From Bacteroidales bacterium (GTDB taxonomy: Bacteria > Bacteroidota > Bacteroidia > Bacteroidales > Bacteroidaceae): a stretch of 34,679 bases of DNA. A program made the position numbers and the translations under genes. Shown piece by piece: positions 17,342-25,882 of the stretch. The stretch is from the NCBI GenBank assembly GCA_015060965.1, contig SUXN01000003.1, positions 1 through 34,679 of the forward strand, read 5' to 3'. Under the pieces are notes generated by a model. The model made no database searches. It saw only the letters and a program-made list of their open reading frames with translations, and was not told where the DNA came from. Each line of letters opens with the position of its first letter. Positions within the stretch are counted from its first letter, which is position 1.

Positions 17342-20300
17342 ATGAGTATATATGAAAGTGCTGTAAAGAAGCCGATCATGACATCGCTCTGTTTCTTGGC
17401 GATTGCTCTCTTTGGTCTCTTTTCATTCTCAAAGCTCCCCATCGACCTGATGCCGGACATTGAGACAAACACCATCATGGTGTTTACATATTACAACGGT
17501 GCGAGTGCCGAGGATATCGAGAACAACGTATCACGCCCGTTGGAGAACACACTCAACTCTGTTGAGCACCTCAAGCACATTACCAGCGACTCACGCGAGA
17601 ACGTATCGGTAATCACACTTGAGTTCGAGTTCGGATATGACATCGACGACCTCACAAACGATGTACGCGACAAGCTTGACATGGTTGCATCATCACTCCC
17701 CGATGATGCCAATAACCCTATCATCTTCAAGTTCTCTACCGACATGATTCCTATCATGATGCTTTCGGTAAAGGCCGAGGAGAGCCAGGCTGCGCTGTAT
17801 AAGATCCTTGACGACAACGTAGTGAACCCACTTGCACGTATCGACGGTGTAGGTACCGTATCCATTTCAGGTGCTCCCGAGCGTGAGATCAACGTATATA
17901 TGGACCCTGCAAAGATGGAGGCATACAACATCCCAGTGGAGTCTGTCAGTGCAGCCATCGGCGCCGAGAACCGCAACATCCCGGGCGGTACATTCGATAT
18001 CGGTAACAACACATACGCACTGCGAGTTGAGGGCGAGTTCAGCGACCCACGCGAGATGTATGACATTGTCGTAGGCAACTTCAACGGCGTGAACATCTTC
18101 CTCAAGGACGTTGCCACAATACATGACAACGTGCAGGAGCGCGCACAGGAGACATACACCGACGGCCAGCAGGGTGCGATGATTATCGTACAGAAGCAGT
18201 CAGGAGGTAACTCTGTGGCTATCTCACAGGCAGTACGAGACGCATTGCCCGACCTGCAGAAGCGTTTGCCTTCGGACGTAAAGATCGACATCATCGTTGA
18301 TACATCAGAAAACATTCTTCAGACCGTGGACACCCTTTCGGGTACAATCATGGATGCGCTTGTATTCGTGGTACTCGTGGTATTCATCTTCCTCGGACGC
18401 TGGAGAGCGACAGTCATAGTAGCCATCACAATTCCGTTCTCGCTCATCGCATCATTTGTATACCTGTATGCGACAGGCGGTTCAATCAACATGATTTCAC
18501 TCTCTTGTTTGAGTATCGCTATCGGTTCCGTTGTGGATGATGCCATTGTGGTACTTGAGAATGTGACAACACACATCGAGCGTGGTTCAAGCCCGCAGAA
18601 CGCAGCCATCCACGGTACAAACGAGGTGGGTGTATCGGTTATGGCATCAACATTGACAATGTTCGCCGTATTCTTCCCGCTGACAATGGTTACAGGTATG
18701 GCCGGTGTACTCTTCAAGCAGCTCGGTTGGATGATGTGTATCATCATGCTTATCTCTCTTGTGGCATCATTGACACTGACACCTATGATGTGTGCGAAGA
18801 TGCTCAAGTTGCAGAAGAAGCAGAGCAAGCTCTTCATCATGATATACAAACCTATCCAGAAGGTGCTTGACGGTATCGACAACGGCTACGCAGCCATCAT
18901 CAACTGGGCGGTACGTCACCGTTGGACTGTGCTCGCAGGCTGTTTCGGTCTCTTCGCTATAAGTCTTCTTTGTGCAAAGGGCATCAAGAGCGAGTTCTTC
19001 CCCGCAAACGACAGCGCCCGTGCAAGTGCAAAGATTGAGTTGCCTGTAGGCACACGCATTGACATTTCAAGAGACCTTGCACTCAAGCTGACTAACATCT
19101 GGAGAGAGCGTTACGGTAAGGATATCAAGGCCTGCAACTTCACTGTAGGTCAGGCCGGTGAGAACAACACCTTCGCTTCACTCAGCGACAACGGTACACA
19201 CATCATCAGCTTCAACATGTCATTCGTGCCGTCTGACCAGCGCGACCTCTCTATCGACGAGATCTGCGACCAGATGCGTGCCGACGTGAAGCAGTTCCCA
19301 GAGATTGCAAAATCAAATATCTCTACCGGACAGAGTGGCAGTATGGGCGGACAGAGTATGGCCACATTCGAGATCTACGGTTACGACTTCAACGAGACTG
19401 ACCGTATGGCAAAGGAGCTTGCCGGCGAGCTGAAGAAGAGCGACCTTATCACACAGGTCAACATCAGCCGAAGCGACTACCAGCCACAGTACCGTGTGGA
19501 GTTCGACCGTGAGAAACTGGCTATGCACGGTCTCAATTTGAGCACTGCCGCAACATATATCCGTAACCGCTACAACGGTGCCTTGGCAACATACTACCGT
19601 GAGGACGGTGACGAGTACGATGTTAAGGTACGTTACAACCCCGAGTCACGCCAAAGCATTGCCGATATCGAGAACATAAAGTTGATGGGCAAGAACGGCC
19701 CTATCAGCCTGAGAGAGGTTGGTAAGGTTGTGATGAACGACATGCCTCCTACCATTGAGCGTAAGGACCGCGAGCGTATCGTGACAGTAGATGCCGTTAT
19801 GGCTGCGGGTGCCGCACTCAGTGACGGTGTATCATACGGTGAGAGCATCATTGAGAAGATGGATATTCCATCGGGAATCGCAATTGAGGTTGCCGGTTCT
19901 TATGAGGACCAGATGGAGTCGAACCGCGACCTCGGCCAGCTTGCCGTCATCATCCTTGTACTTGTATTCATCGTGATGGCATCACAGTTCGAGTCACTGA
20001 CCTATCCGTTCATCCTCATGTTCTCGGTTGTGTTCGCACTCAGCGGTGTGCTTCTCGGACTCTTCATCACCGGTTCTAACCTGAATATCATGTCAATGCT
20101 CGGTGGTATCATGCTTATCGGTATGGTTGTGAAGAACGGTATCGTGCTCATCGACTACATCATGCTGTTGCGTGAGCGTGGATTGGGTATCATCGCTGCC
20201 TGCGTGGGTGCGGCAAAGAGCCGTCTCCGTCCGGTGCTCATGACAACCTGTACCACAATCCTCGGTATGATTCCTATGGCCGTGAGCCAGGGTGTAGGTG

Positions 20301-20509
20301 CCGAAATGTGGCGTCCGCTCGGTATTGCCGTTATCGGTGGTCTTACAATCTCCACCATCATGACAATGATCTACGTGCCAGCCATGTACAGTATCTTTGC
20401 CGCTGTAGGTGTAAAGCGTAAGCGCAAGAGCATCAAGAAGCAGCGTGAGCTCAACGAGTACTGGAGAGAGCACAAGCAGGATGAGCAGTTGAAGCACAAG
20501 GATAAGTAA
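17342..20509 (+). CDS. RND multidrug efflux pump, AcrB/HAE1-type permease
   Basis: The proton-driven inner-membrane pump of the tripartite system. At 1055 residues with the expected 12 membrane helices it is full length: helix 1 near residues 12-30, the first periplasmic porter domain with PIDLMPDIETNTIMV, helices 2-6 around 335-490, a central helix near 530-550 (TVLAGCFGLFAISLLCA), the second porter domain, and the last helices around 855-1020. The proton relay Asp pair is present in helix 4 (GSVVDDAIVVLE, D399-D400), and the matching helix-10 motif GMVVKNGIVLIDY keeps its lysine. The C-terminal tail is strongly basic and charged. Substrates cannot be told from sequence; the TetR neighbour fits an induced drug, bile-salt or metabolite exporter. 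Confidence 0.96.
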   Translation: MSIYESAVKKPIMTSLCFLAIALFGLFSFSKLPIDLMPDIETNTIMVFTYYNGASAEDIENNVSRPLENTLNSVEHLKHITSDSRENVSVITLEFEFGYDIDDLTNDVRDKLDMVASSLPDDANNPIIFKFSTDMIPIMMLSVKAEESQAALYKILDDNVVNPLARIDGVGTVSISGAPEREINVYMDPAKMEAYNIPVESVSAAIGAENRNIPGGTFDIGNNTYALRVEGEFSDPREMYDIVVGNFNGVNIFLKDVATIHDNVQERAQETYTDGQQGAMIIVQKQSGGNSVAISQAVRDALPDLQKRLPSDVKIDIIVDTSENILQTVDTLSGTIMDALVFVVLVVFIFLGRWRATVIVAITIPFSLIASFVYLYATGGSINMISLSCLSIAIGSVVDDAIVVLENVTTHIERGSSPQNAAIHGTNEVGVSVMASTLTMFAVFFPLTMVTGMAGVLFKQLGWMMCIIMLISLVASLTLTPMMCAKMLKLQKKQSKLFIMIYKPIQKVLDGIDNGYAAIINWAVRHRWTVLAGCFGLFAISLLCAKGIKSEFFPANDSARASAKIELPVGTRIDISRDLALKLTNIWRERYGKDIKACNFTVGQAGENNTFASLSDNGTHIISFNMSFVPSDQRDLSIDEICDQMRADVKQFPEIAKSNISTGQSGSMGGQSMATFEIYGYDFNETDRMAKELAGELKKSDLITQVNISRSDYQPQYRVEFDREKLAMHGLNLSTAATYIRNRYNGALATYYREDGDEYDVKVRYNPESRQSIADIENIKLMGKNGPISLREVGKVVMNDMPPTIERKDRERIVTVDAVMAAGAALSDGVSYGESIIEKMDIPSGIAIEVAGSYEDQMESNRDLGQLAVIILVLVFIVMASQFESLTYPFILMFSVVFALSGVLLGLFITGSNLNIMSMLGGIMLIGMVVKNGIVLIDYIMLLRERGLGIIAACVGAAKSRLRPVLMTTCTTILGMIPMAVSQGVGAEMWRPLGIAVIGGLTISTIMTMIYVPAMYSIFAAVGVKRKRKSIKKQRELNEYWREHKQDEQLKHKDK

Positions 20510-20517
20510 TAACAACA

Positions 20518-20549
20518 GTTTTCCATAGGGGCACACCCCTATGGAAAAC
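20518..20549 (+). promoter_or_regulatory. Perfect 14-bp intercistronic hairpin before the PII-like gene
   Basis: GTTTTCCATAGGGG (20518-20531) and its exact reverse complement (20536-20549) close on the tetraloop CACA. It starts 8 nt after the RND stop and ends 15 nt before the ATG at 20565. An upstream in-frame ATG (20541) lies within the right arm. No T-run follows, so it is not a classic terminator; it may protect the pump mRNA 3' end or control translation of the next gene. Confidence 0.8.
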
Positions 20550-20564
20550 ACAAAAATAAAAATC

Positions 20565-20858
20565 ATGAAAAGCGTATTCATCACTTTTGACATTTCACAT
20601 AAGGAGGCTGTGATTGACCTGCTGACACACAACAACTGTCGCGGTTTCTCATTCTTCGACCAGATGCAGGGACGCGGTAGCGTAAGCGGAGACCCTCACT
20701 ATGGTACACATGCCTGGCCTTCAATGTGCGGCTCCATAATAACAATTGTTGAAGACAAGGCTGTAGACAACATCCTTAAAGGTGTAAAGGCCCTTGACGA
20801 GGAGTCAAAGCAGTTGGGAATCAGAGCATTTGTCTGGGATATCGAGAAGAGCTATTAA
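20565..20858 (+). CDS. PII-like small protein linked to the RND pump
   Basis: A 97-residue cytoplasmic protein with a ferredoxin-like beta-alpha-beta pattern reminiscent of PII signal proteins: MKSVFITFDISHKEAVIDLLTHNNCRGFSFFDQ at the start, a loop QGRGSVSGDPHYGTHAWPSM in the place of the T-loop, then GSIITIVEDKAVDNILKGVKAL and a closing strand. I chose ATG 20565 because the ATG at 20541 is buried in the preceding hairpin and adds only MENTKIKI. Similar proteins occur behind RND pump genes in Bacteroidota. A sensor or regulator role for the pump is inference; no nucleotide-binding signature can be confirmed by eye. Confidence 0.8.
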   Translation: MKSVFITFDISHKEAVIDLLTHNNCRGFSFFDQMQGRGSVSGDPHYGTHAWPSMCGSIITIVEDKAVDNILKGVKALDEESKQLGIRAFVWDIEKSY

Positions 20859-20884
20859 GCGAACAGACAATCGTTATAACAACG

Positions 20885-20917
20885 GAATCCCCAGATGGCA
20901 ATGCCATCTGGGGATTC
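20885..20917. terminator. Bidirectional terminator-like hairpin between convergent genes
   Basis: GAATCCCCAGATGGC (20885-20899) pairs perfectly with 20903-20917 across a 3-nt loop. It lies between the PII-like gene (plus) and the phosphatase-fold gene (minus), 29 nt from the latter's stop. Neither side has a long T-run, so termination may be imperfect or factor-assisted. Confidence 0.7.
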
Positions 20918-20945
20918 TCTGTATCTGTACAGGATGTATATCCTA

Positions 20946-22487
20946 TCAGAAAACCCTCAGGCTGTTGTCGTTCGGACGGCGGATATGCAATATACGTGCC
21001 ATCTCTGCCGCCAGTATATTTGCAGGAGTCATATTCTCAATCACCTCAGGCTTTACTCCACAACCGTATATTATGATAGGGAACATCACAGGGGTGCGGT
21101 ATGTCATGTTGGACTCCGAGGCCACATCGGTAGCGATCTTCCAACCCGGCATGAGACGCAACCAGACATCACCCGAACTTGACGGGTTATAACCGTTCTT
21201 CACGTACTGCATCTCGGGGCTCAGCATACCGCCCAGACGATATATTGTAAAGACATCCTCAACACCTTCTACCGACTTGAGGAACTCTACTGTATGCGAA
21301 ACGACATCCAGCTTATCCAGTTTCATCCTCTCTATCGCCTTGCGGTTGAGGTAGAGCTGGGGGCCATAGACACCCTCCACATAATCACCCTTTCCGAACT
21401 GTGCGCCCAGATACACATTCAACAATCCTTCAATACGGTCCATATATATCGTACCCGAAGGGAGACGGTATTTTGCACCATCCTCGCTGTTCTCTATCAC
21501 ATACCCGGTAGAAGCTATCGACACAACTACATTCTCGAGGCCAATGCGCCTGTCCACATAGTTGAGCAAGTCGGCGATATTCCTGTCAAGGCGCACATAC
21601 ATATCCTGTATCTCAATGGGGCGTTCTTCCATTGACTGCCCGTTGTAGTTACCGGCATAATATGTCAGAGAGAGGCAATCAGCTATATCATCCTGCCCGG
21701 CAAGAGAGGACTCAAGGTAGGCCTTTGCCATCTCGTTTATCTCGTCATTGACACAAGCCGTGGTCTTGTACTCACGTATATTCTTCAAGCCATTGAAAGA
21801 GTAGCTGAAAGCATCGGGAGTCTCCTCACCGAAATTGTTGTACTTCTCTACCTCCAGCAGAGGCTCCCACTTGCTTGAACGGCCATGTACCTCTTTGTTC
21901 TTGTCGGCAGCCCACGAAGGATAGAGACCATAATAGCTCGAACTGCACCAATAACCTGTGATGTTGTTCTTCCACAGCACCTCATCGGCAGCATGACCGC
22001 CTGCAAGCACTGCTACATCCTCGTCGGGAGCAATGGAGCACACTATGGCATTGCCGCGTGTCGCACGTTTCATCTCATCGGTAACAGTGATTGCCTTGAG
22101 CCTTACAGGAGACATCGGAGCGTTGGTATACACACCCTGATATTTATGGTCTTCGACACAGTTCACTATGCGCAACGAAGAACGGTCGAGCCAACGCTCG
22201 CCCACGATGCCGTTCACATACGGCGATGTTCCTGTTGCAAGTGTTGCCACAGCCGACGCACGGTCGATGTTCTCGAACGCATAATAAGCATTAGGATACA
22301 CCTTACCGCCACCAAGCAGACGCTTGAAGCCATCTTCCCCGTAAAGTCCGCTGAACTCATAGAGAAAATCGGTACGCAACTGGTCTACAGTTATGTTTAT
22401 GTAGAGTTTAGGCGATTTCATATTCTGCTGGGCGAAAGAGGGAAGAAGGCCCAACAGCATCAGTATCATACAATATTTAATTCGCAT
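20946..22487 (-). CDS. Alkaline-phosphatase-fold protein, apparently catalytically dead
   Basis: A 513-residue exported protein with signal peptide MRIKYCMILMLLGLLPSFAQ. The backbone follows the PafA-type alkaline phosphatase family: LYINITVDQLRTDFLYEF (D35 aligns with a metal ligand), YGEDGFKRLL, LATGTSPYVNGIVGERWLDR, IEIQDMYVRLDRNIADLLNYVDRRIG, and the C-terminal YRTPVMFPIIIYGCGVKP. The catalytic positions do not match. The nucleophile Thr region reads NIDRASAVATL, the usual STDYxGH reads AGNYNGQ (Asp to Asn, His to Gln, about 280 and 284), and the usual TADHG reads ASTGY (about 325-329). Only one of the six usual zinc ligands is evident. The gene is long, intact and overlaps lnb by 22 nt, so this is not decay: it is probably a pseudoenzyme with a binding or scaffold role, perhaps with Lnb. 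Confidence 0.85.
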   Translation of the reverse strand: MRIKYCMILMLLGLLPSFAQQNMKSPKLYINITVDQLRTDFLYEFSGLYGEDGFKRLLGGGKVYPNAYYAFENIDRASAVATLATGTSPYVNGIVGERWLDRSSLRIVNCVEDHKYQGVYTNAPMSPVRLKAITVTDEMKRATRGNAIVCSIAPDEDVAVLAGGHAADEVLWKNNITGYWCSSSYYGLYPSWAADKNKEVHGRSSKWEPLLEVEKYNNFGEETPDAFSYSFNGLKNIREYKTTACVNDEINEMAKAYLESSLAGQDDIADCLSLTYYAGNYNGQSMEERPIEIQDMYVRLDRNIADLLNYVDRRIGLENVVVSIASTGYVIENSEDGAKYRLPSGTIYMDRIEGLLNVYLGAQFGKGDYVEGVYGPQLYLNRKAIERMKLDKLDVVSHTVEFLKSVEGVEDVFTIYRLGGMLSPEMQYVKNGYNPSSSGDVWLRLMPGWKIATDVASESNMTYRTPVMFPIIIYGCGVKPEVIENMTPANILAAEMARILHIRRPNDNSLRVF

Positions 22488-23650
22488 ATTCTGTCTTTAT
22501 ATATGTGGAACAATGAACGTACAAGGATAGCTACTGCACAGAAGTAGAGAGGAGCAGGATAGCACTGCAGACCGGCTATAGCCGACAGGAAGAAAAGAGA
22601 TACGAAGACAACCTGCACCCACATCACAACAGGCGACAGATGCTTTATAATCCTATAGATAGCCACAGGCATCAGCAAAAGCGCGATTGGATTGAGCAGC
22701 AGTATAACATAGTTCGCATCCACAGCCGGGTGTTCGGAGCAGAGTGCCATAAAGAGCAACAACGCCCCGGCAAGGCCCTGTACAGTCATAAGCAGCAGGT
22801 CATATCCCCAGAAGGTCTTCCTGCTGCGCAGTTCGCAGAGCATTACCACAAAAGTGAATATCAGCAACACCAATGCAGCATTGAAAGGGGTGAAATTACC
22901 GCGTTGTACCAACGGCTTGTTCTCCTCAAGCAACAGATTTGTAGATTCCACAGCCGGCAAACGGTTGCCGTCTGCATCCACAATGCATGCAACGGCGAGA
23001 TCATCCATCAGGTTCATCGGCGCGAACTGCAGTTCCTCACGGGTGGCATCCTTGTCGACATCGGACCCCATAAGCAGATCTATCCCGAATGAATACCAGG
23101 GGTGGGCGGCGGTATATGTGCGCAATGTCTCACGCAAGGTAGGCAACCATTCAGTCTCGTTTTCATAGACAAGGGCACTACCCTCTCCAATAGCCTCAAT
23201 GAACTTGTCACGTGCCTTAGTCGTGCAGTTGTTATAGAAATAGTTGTAGCGGTATATCCTATTGAGAGGATGACAATTCACCTCAAGAAGCGCGTGGAGC
23301 CTCTCTACCTGCTGCGGATTAAGGTTGAGCACCTGTTCCACAACAGATGAACCACGCTCGGCATACTCTATAATGAAAATGCGGTACGGGACTGAAGCCA
23401 CAAGATAATCGGTCTGTCCAAGGATGAAACGCCACACGAAATTCGGTGAGTCAAAACTGAAATAACCGTAATTGTAGACCTCATCGACCTCGTTCGCCTC
23501 ATCACAATAACGCAATGCTGTGTGCCCGAACAGAGAATAGGCCTCGTCGCCTGGAGAGCAGGTAAGAAGCGAGAAACGTGGTCCTTCCGCTCGCAAAGGC
23601 AATGCTGCCAGCATCATGAACAGGAACAATAGGATTGAAAACCTTTTCAC
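22466..23650 (-). CDS. lnb: Lipoprotein N-acyltransferase Lnb (DUF4105 family)
   Basis: The Lnb family of Bacteroides adds the third acyl chain to lipoproteins in place of the unrelated Lnt of Proteobacteria. This 394-residue protein has a signal sequence (MKRFSILLFLFMMLAALPLRA), a periplasmic domain with the family's putative catalytic residues in FGHTALRY (H43) and YNYFYNNCTTKARD (C142), and then about five hydrophobic helices (about 250-385) ending in a short basic tail. The architecture and length fit the family. The downstream phosphatase-fold gene begins inside its last codons (22-nt overlap), so the two are translated together. Recognition rests on motifs and architecture. Confidence 0.85.
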   Translation of the reverse strand: MKRFSILLFLFMMLAALPLRAEGPRFSLLTCSPGDEAYSLFGHTALRYCDEANEVDEVYNYGYFSFDSPNFVWRFILGQTDYLVASVPYRIFIIEYAERGSSVVEQVLNLNPQQVERLHALLEVNCHPLNRIYRYNYFYNNCTTKARDKFIEAIGEGSALVYENETEWLPTLRETLRTYTAAHPWYSFGIDLLMGSDVDKDATREELQFAPMNLMDDLAVACIVDADGNRLPAVESTNLLLEENKPLVQRGNFTPFNAALVLLIFTFVVMLCELRSRKTFWGYDLLLMTVQGLAGALLLFMALCSEHPAVDANYVILLLNPIALLLMPVAIYRIIKHLSPVVMWVQVVFVSLFFLSAIAGLQCYPAPLYFCAVAILVRSLFHIYKDRICELNIV

Positions 23651-23695
23651 TTTATAAATGACTTTGAAATTGTTTTATGATTACAAAAAAGTATG

Positions 23696-23726
23696 CAAAT
23701 ATACGATTATCTGCCGTAAGCGGCAA
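23696..23726 (-). promoter_or_regulatory. Promoter of the lnb operon
   Basis: On the minus strand, TTG (23726-23724), 20 nt, then TATATTTG (23703-23696) matches the Bacteroidota consensus. The lnb start lies about 45 nt downstream. It is back to back with the coaX promoter, 112 nt away. Confidence 0.65.
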
Positions 23727-23837
23727 GTATACAATATCACAAGATTCAAGATTACGCATAATAATTTATATTTATACAGGACTCGTTGCAATTTATGCAT
23801 AACCGCGGAATATACAGCAATAAACAAGGCATATATT

Positions 23838-23867
23838 TTGTAACAAAATTAATTTGCAGTATCTTTG
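23838..23867 (+). promoter_or_regulatory. Promoter of the coaX operon
   Basis: TTG (23838-23840), exactly 19 nt, then TATCTTTG (23860-23867) is a perfect Bacteroidota promoter. It settles the coaX start: an in-frame TTG at 23865 is part of the -7 box and cannot be the start codon. Confidence 0.8.
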
Positions 23868-23891
23868 CAAGGATTTTCAAAAGCCAACACC

Positions 23892-24620
23892 TTGAATCTC
23901 ATAATTGACATAGGAAACAACAGCGCAAAGTACTATCTCTTCAGCGGGAACCAGATTGTCCTGCATTCACGGAGAGCAAACGATTCATTCGGGATCCTCA
24001 AGGAATGGAACAATGAATTCAATATAAAAAAAGCAATAGTATCGTCTGTAATTGGCCTCAGTGATGCAATCAAGGCTGAATTTGAAGTACTTGACTGTCC
24101 CATAATATGGTTCGACAGCAGGACAAGTACTCCATTGACGATAAAATACCGTACTCCCGAGACATTGGGCAGCGACAGGCTTGCAGCAGCAGTAGGCGCA
24201 TGGGACAGAGCACCGGGGAACAACCTTCTGATAATAGACAGCGGCAGTGCCATAACTTTCGACTTTGTCGACCATAACGGCAATTACCTCGGAGGCAACA
24301 TCGCGCCAGGAATAAAGATGCGTCTGAAAGCGCTGCATGACTACACGGCCTGCCTGCCGAACATTGAGAAGGACGGAGAAGTGCCTTACATCGGCTACAA
24401 CACTGAAACCGCAATCCGCAGCGGAGTAATAAGTGGCATCTGTCACGAGATTGAAGGGTATATTGAGGATTTTAAGGAAAAATATGGCAATGTTTTTGTT
24501 TTTTTAACGGGCGGAGACGAAAAAACATTGATTAATCACATAAAAAGTCGCATCTTTGCAGATAAATACTTGGTCGCGAAAGGACTGAACAGAATATTAC
24601 AAGAACACAGCAATGAATAA
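23892..24620 (+). CDS. coaX: Type III pantothenate kinase CoaX
   Basis: Catalyses the first step of coenzyme A synthesis, phosphorylating pantothenate with ATP in a monovalent-cation-dependent reaction. I place the start at a TTG codon (23892), giving MNLIIDIGNN, the usual beginning of this family; no ATG is in frame nearby and the earlier TTG falls in the promoter. The 242-residue protein shows the ASKHA-type motifs: DIGNNSAK phosphate loop (D6), TPETLGSDRLAAAVGA (91-103), the catalytic-region IIDSGSAITFDFVD (114-126), GGNIAPGIKMRLKALHD (134-150) and FLTGGD near the end. It leads an operon in which the next gene overlaps it by 8 nt. Confidence 0.95.
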   Translation: MNLIIDIGNNSAKYYLFSGNQIVLHSRRANDSFGILKEWNNEFNIKKAIVSSVIGLSDAIKAEFEVLDCPIIWFDSRTSTPLTIKYRTPETLGSDRLAAAVGAWDRAPGNNLLIIDSGSAITFDFVDHNGNYLGGNIAPGIKMRLKALHDYTACLPNIEKDGEVPYIGYNTETAIRSGVISGICHEIEGYIEDFKEKYGNVFVFLTGGDEKTLINHIKSRIFADKYLVAKGLNRILQEHSNE

Positions 24621-25851
24621 AAAGATATTTGCACTGCTAATCATAATGCTCTCGTTTGCCGGAGCCAACGCCGACAACGGAAGCAACTCGCCATACTCGC
24701 GCTATGGTATCGGCTTGTTGTCAGACCAGAGTTTGGGCGTAAACCGCCAGATGGGAGGTTTGGGCTACGGACTATACAGCAGCAAGTACATAAACATACT
24801 GAACCCGGCATCGTTCTCGCAAGCCGATACACTGACAATGCTTTTCGAGGCAGGTTTCTCACTCCAGAACGTGAACTTCAAGGAGGGTAACAAGCGTATC
24901 AATGCAAAGAATGCGAGCTTCGATTACGTGGCAGTACAGTTCAGGATATGCAAGAACCTTGGCATGTCTGCAGGTTTTCTTCCCTACTCTACCGTAGGCT
25001 ACTCATTCAGCAACACATCGAACGACGGCACAAATGAGGCCAGCGTAAACAGCTACACAGGTACCGGAGGTGTATACCAGCCTTTCATAGGACTCGGTTG
25101 GAAACCATTCAAATGGCTGTCAGTTGGTGTCATGGGTTCTTACGTATATGGTGACATAACCCATGAGGTTGGAATAAACTTCACCAACAGCACCGACCGT
25201 TCAAGAACATATGATGTGTCAATGAAGAGCTATAAGCTTGATTTCGGTGCACAATACACCACAAAGCTCGGCAAGAAACATGACCTCACCGTTGGTGCGA
25301 CATACTCGCTCGGCCATGACATGAACGCCAAGGCAAAGATCACAGATGTAACATCCTCATCAAGTGTCACCGACAAAATCGAGAACAGTTTCAAGTTGCC
25401 TCATACATACGGAATCGGTTTCGTGTACGGCTATAAGGGTGAGTGGAAATTCGGAGCAGACTACACATTGCAGCAATGGAGTTCATCTTCATTCTTCGGA
25501 ATTGAAAAGGGTATAGACAGGAACAAGGTTTCTGTGGGTGCGGAATACACTCCATCAAGACTGTCGAACAACATATTCAAGATGATGAGCTACAGGGCCG
25601 GTGGATATTACGCAGGACCTTATACTGAAATCAAAGGCCAGAAAGGATGCGAGGAGTACGGCGTGAGCGCCGGTATCTCATTGCCGTTCTTCAACAACAA
25701 TAACAGGAACAGCCACGCCACACTGCATGTGTCGGGACAGTTCATACACATGGAGCCTAAATCAGCGGGAATGATTGCCGAGAACTATTTGAGGATAAAC
25801 CTCGGAATCACATTCAACGAGAACTGGTTCATGAAACTCAAAGTGAGATAA
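24613..25851 (+). CDS. Outer-membrane beta-barrel protein, unknown role
   Basis: A 412-residue protein with signal peptide MNKKIFALLIIMLSFAGANA followed by NSPYSRYGIGLLSDQSLGVNRQMGGLGYGLYSSKYINILNPASFS, a start typical of a set of Bacteroidales outer-membrane proteins. The rest alternates short aromatic, amphipathic strands with Gly/Asn turns (FKWLSVGVMGSYVYGDI, YKLDFGAQYTTKLG, WKFGADYTLQQWSS) and ends in a strand with Phe (NENWFMKLKVR). This fits a barrel of 14 or so strands. ATGAATAA overlaps the coaX stop by 8 nt. The operon places it with LPS-transport and folding genes, so a conserved envelope role is likely, but I cannot name it. Confidence 0.85.
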   Translation: MNKKIFALLIIMLSFAGANADNGSNSPYSRYGIGLLSDQSLGVNRQMGGLGYGLYSSKYINILNPASFSQADTLTMLFEAGFSLQNVNFKEGNKRINAKNASFDYVAVQFRICKNLGMSAGFLPYSTVGYSFSNTSNDGTNEASVNSYTGTGGVYQPFIGLGWKPFKWLSVGVMGSYVYGDITHEVGINFTNSTDRSRTYDVSMKSYKLDFGAQYTTKLGKKHDLTVGATYSLGHDMNAKAKITDVTSSSSVTDKIENSFKLPHTYGIGFVYGYKGEWKFGADYTLQQWSSSSFFGIEKGIDRNKVSVGAEYTPSRLSNNIFKMMSYRAGGYYAGPYTEIKGQKGCEEYGVSAGISLPFFNNNNRNSHATLHVSGQFIHMEPKSAGMIAENYLRINLGITFNENWFMKLKVR

Positions 25852-25882
25852 TAAAAGACAAAACTATAAGTAAAAAGGAAAA

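Noticed and set aside
17491-18315. Minus-strand open frame of 274 codons opposite the RND gene
   Set aside because: Ser/Thr-rich shadow of the RND coding strand, without promoter or domain.
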